This document shows, piece by piece, positions 61,090 through 64,000 of a stretch of DNA of 64,000 nt. Position numbers and translations under genes: made by a program. The stretch comes from Treponema berlinense (lineage in GTDB: Bacteria > Spirochaetota > Spirochaetia > Treponematales > Treponemataceae): assembly GCF_900167025.1 (NCBI RefSeq), contig NZ_FUXC01000011.1:39552-103551 (forward strand). The letters are read 5' to 3'. The notes beneath the pieces are model-generated. The model made no database searches. It was given only the letters and a program-made list of their open reading frames with translations, and was not told the origin of the DNA. Positions within the stretch are counted from its first letter, which is position 1; each line of letters opens with the position of its first letter.

Positions 61090-61842
61090 TTATTTTTGAT
61101 TAAAAGGATCAACCCCAAAAATGCTTGCCAGCTGTTTGCGTGTTGCTTCCATGTCTTTTTGGTAAGGCGCGGTAAAAGTCATGCGTTCGCCGGTTTTTGG
61201 GTGTTCGAGCGAAAGACTGTAGGCGTGAAGAGCCAGTCTGCTTAAAAGAGGTCGTTCTGTTTCTGTGTCGCCGTTCCAGCGTTTTTTTATGTCGCTCAGG
61301 CGGACAGGTTTTTGGTTTCCGGAATAAAGAGGATCGCAGACGATTGAAAGTCCGATTGACTGCAGATGGGCACGAATCTGATGAGTTCTGCCAGTTTTTG
61401 GGCGGGCTTCAAGCCAGCTGTAAGGTCCGCAGATGCCGATAAGTTTAAAATCCGTAATGCTTGTTTTTCCAAAGCGCGAATTTATCGTCGTACGGTGGCG
61501 GAAATCTCCATCTGGCAAAAGTTTTGAGTCTACGGTTTTTGTCTGCCAGAGAGGCCGACCGTTTACAAGACAGTGATAGATTTTTTCGACAGTCCGGTTT
61601 TCAAACTGCATGGAAAGCGCACGGTGTGAATCTGCATTTTTTGCGTAAATTACACAGCCGGAAGTGTCTTTGTCGATTCTGTGGACAGCGTAAAGCCTGC
61701 CGAATTCTTTTTCAGCTTCTGAATCTAAGCGTGGGGCGTCGGGATCGTAGCGGTCTTGCGCAACTAAAAGTCCGGAACGTTTGTTCAAAACAATAATATC
61801 GTCGTCGTTATAAATGACAGTGTAATTTGGCGTAATTTTCAT
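61090..61842 (-). CDS. RluA-family pseudouridine synthase
   Basis: RNA uridine isomerase of 250 residues. The catalytic motif is VHRIDKDTSGCVIYAKN with the active-site Asp; other marks are NKRSGLLVAQDRYD, KTGRTHQIRAHLQSIGL and the C-terminal LHAYSLSLEHPKTGE. No S4 domain, so it is of the RluA/TruC branch. This ATG starts just before the conserved domain; a longer in-frame start at 61908 adds 22 unlikely residues. TGCTACAAT ends 7 nt before the ATG with no ribosome site, so the mRNA is probably leaderless or nearly so. Confidence 0.92.
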   Translation of the reverse strand: MKITPNYTVIYNDDDIIVLNKRSGLLVAQDRYDPDAPRLDSEAEKEFGRLYAVHRIDKDTSGCVIYAKNADSHRALSMQFENRTVEKIYHCLVNGRPLWQTKTVDSKLLPDGDFRHRTTINSRFGKTSITDFKLIGICGPYSWLEARPKTGRTHQIRAHLQSIGLSIVCDPLYSGNQKPVRLSDIKKRWNGDTETERPLLSRLALHAYSLSLEHPKTGERMTFTAPYQKDMEATRKQLASIFGVDPFNQK

Positions 61843-61892
61843 AGAAAAAATTGTAGCACAAAAAAAGAGTTGATAGAAGTTGAATTTTGGAC

Positions 61893-61990
61893 GGCACCGC
61901 ACGGTCAAACCGGTGTTTCAGTGTTGTCATTCTAAAAAACTTCGTTTTTTAGAACGCCTTCGGCGCACTTACACCCCGGCGTAGGTTTTG
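61893..61990 (-). repeat. Structured intergenic repeat, family A, copy 10
   Basis: On the minus strand: CGCCGGGGTGTAAGTGCGCC, GAAGGCG, the perfect 11-bp hairpin TTCTAAAAAAC gaa GTTTTTTAGAA, TGACAACACTGAAACACCGG. Flanks match the copy at 35.0 kb, where the stem is only TTCGC/GCGAA. Confidence 0.85.
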
Positions 61991-62006
61991 CCTAAAAAAA
62001 AGTAAA

Positions 62007-62034
62007 TTGACAAAAACATAAAAAATGTCATAAT
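62007..62034 (+). promoter_or_regulatory. Promoter of the enoyl-CoA reductase gene with overlapping inverted repeat
   Basis: TTGACA at 62007-62012, a 16-nt spacer and CATAAT at 62029-62034. TGACA and TGTCA form inverted half-sites spanning the spacer, a plausible operator. The leader is about 53 nt and carries a GGGG ribosome site. Confidence 0.65.
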
Positions 62035-62093
62035 GGTAATAATTAGTATTTTGGCTCTCTATAATTTGAGGTGCCGATTTTTAGGGGAAAAAA

Positions 62094-63311
<1,218 letters not shown>

Positions 63312-63345
63312 TCAAAAATTAAACAAAAGTTCTTAGTGATTAAAG

Positions 63346-63374
63346 ACCTGCTTTTTTTAAGGCAGGTTTTTTTT
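63346..63374 (+). terminator. Terminator of the enoyl-CoA reductase gene
   Basis: ACCTGC (63346-63351) pairs with GCAGGT (63362-63367) and a run of eight T follows. Confidence 0.85.
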
Positions 63375-63381
63375 ATTTTAA

Positions 63382-63496
63382 AGGAGCACACCACAGCCAC
63401 AAACCGGCTTCTGCACGGTTCCGCTTACGCTCCATTCAAAGGACGGAAAACTTTTCCGCCCTTTGAACGCTCCGCGCTGTTCCGATCCGGGCTAAG
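63382..63496 (-). repeat. Structured intergenic repeat, family A, copy 9
   Basis: On the minus strand: GCCCGGATCGGAACAGCG, a long hairpin whose arms start TTCAAAGGGCGGAAAA, TGGAGCGTAAGCGGAACC, GTGCAGAAGCCGG, and the outer edge TGTGCTCC. The left and right flanks match the copies at 8.1 and 21.8 kb, but the hairpin is unrelated. Confidence 0.85.
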
Positions 63497-63544
63497 TTTT
63501 TCCGTAAATGCGGCATTTTTTTGCTTTTTTTAGGTTTAATTTCA

Positions 63545-63574
63545 GTTTTGCTATAATTTTTCGAGGCCTATAAT
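63545..63574 (+). promoter_or_regulatory. Candidate promoter for the GGA-rich RNA
   Basis: TTTTGC, a 17-nt spacer and TATAAT just before 63575; a second TATAAT lies 17 nt earlier. Transcription would start near 63580. Confidence 0.45.
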
Positions 63575-63579
63575 CTAAC

Positions 63580-63870
63580 TGTTTTGTCATTATCCGTCTT
63601 GACCGGACAATCTATTAAAATTTTACAACAGATTGCTAGACAAATTTTCTATTCAAACATTGCGGTGTCAAGCACAGCAATGGCACTTGGCCACCACCAA
63701 GCAGTTCCGCTTAGAACAGGAAAATGCTTTTTGTTCTAAGCGGAAAGGGCTTCCTGCTGGAGCAGGAATGTAATTCCGGCTAGAGATGGAAAGGACTTCC
63801 TGCTAAAAGAGGAAGAAACACTGTTATAATCAAAAAAAACGACAAACGCTTGCAATTTTTTGTTTTTTTT
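63580..63870 (+). ncRNA. Candidate structured RNA with many GGA-bearing hairpins
   Basis: No coding frame is evident. Consecutive hairpins can be drawn: CAATCT/AGATTG; GGTG-CAAG with CTTG-CACC (63663-63695); a perfect 14-bp stem TTCCGCTTAGAACA/TGTTCTAAGCGGAA (63704-63744); TTCCTGC-TGGA-GCAGGAA; CTTCCT/AGGAAG; and an A-run/T-run hairpin ending near 63870 that looks like a terminator. About eight GGA triplets occur, several in loops, including ACAGGA. It could be a CsrA-binding sRNA or the leader of the gene beyond the window. Confidence 0.45.
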
Positions 63871-63889
63871 CCTCAAAATATGTCAAAAG

Positions 63890-63916
63890 TTGACAACCGC
63901 TTACAATATATATAGT
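63890..63916 (+). promoter_or_regulatory. Promoter for the gene beyond the right edge
   Basis: TTGACA at 63890-63895 and TATAGT at 63911-63916 (15-nt spacer; TATATA is an alternative). GACAACCGCTTACAAT here repeats GACAAACGCTTGCAAT at 63841, so the box may be duplicated. The window ends in ACAGGAGAACAAA, a ribosome site whose ATG must lie just outside. Confidence 0.55.
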
Positions 63917-64000
63917 GAGCGAATCTGAAAAAATTTAAAACCTTTATCATCACAAAGCCTTCATTTTCCTCAAATCAAAAACTTTTTACAGGAGAACAAA

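Overview
The window looks like the chromosome of a host-associated, probably pectin-fermenting Treponema or a close spirochaete relative. It is AT-rich and gene-dense. The trans-2-enoyl-CoA reductase at the right end closely matches the Treponema denticola enzyme (recalled, not searched). PheS is of the archaeal/spirochaete type, there are many spirochaete-style lipoproteins, and there are two secreted pectate lyases. I see no rRNA, tRNA, CRISPR array, prophage or transposase gene.

Layout. 0-7 kb: end of a dihydrouridine synthase, then a compact block with a GAF-GGDEF diguanylate cyclase, a rhomboid protease and two exported proteins, then pheS. 7-16 kb: an FMN oxidoreductase, FtsK with a very long acidic linker, a frameshifted lipoprotein, a surface beta-barrel candidate and a FliG-N-like small protein. 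16-24 kb: a CBM48 protein, metK behind a SAM-II-type riboswitch, a YoaK protein, nth, MscS, a MATE pump, a decayed RelE toxin with its intact antitoxin, and NnrDE. 24-32 kb: a leftward cluster (NlpC/P60, lipoprotein, SlyX, pseudouridine synthase), a second GGDEF protein behind a G10 tract, a chagasin-META lipoprotein, a TtcA-like enzyme and a beta-CASP hydrolase.

32.4-49.4 kb is the accessory-looking part. Two modular pectate lyases bracket a patatin and a nitrogen-compound catabolic cluster: class III aminotransferase, iron alcohol dehydrogenase, omega-amidase-like nitrilase, five-gene urea/amide-type ABC importer, cytidylate-kinase-like protein and carbamoylase-type amidase. Remnants of a pectate lyase and of 5-oxoprolinase PxpA lie at its edges. 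The simplest reading is uptake of a ureido or amide compound, release of its nitrogen, and disposal of the carbon skeleton by transamination and reduction. 49.5-64 kb returns to housekeeping genes: proC-proB, a PurL-PurQ fusion, a thioredoxin-fold lipoprotein, two CorC/CNNM proteins, a second kinase-like protein, an omptin, a pseudouridine synthase and Ter. It ends in a GGA-rich multi-hairpin region.

Two families of structured intergenic repeats run through the window. Family A (about ten copies) has conserved flanks around hairpins whose stems differ between copies. Family B (two copies of about 110 bp) carries three hairpins and a 7-codon ORF, and one copy sits inside the ABC transporter operon between direct repeats. 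Several genes have a promoter -10 box only 6-11 nt from the start codon and no Shine-Dalgarno sequence, which suggests leaderless or nearly leaderless mRNAs.
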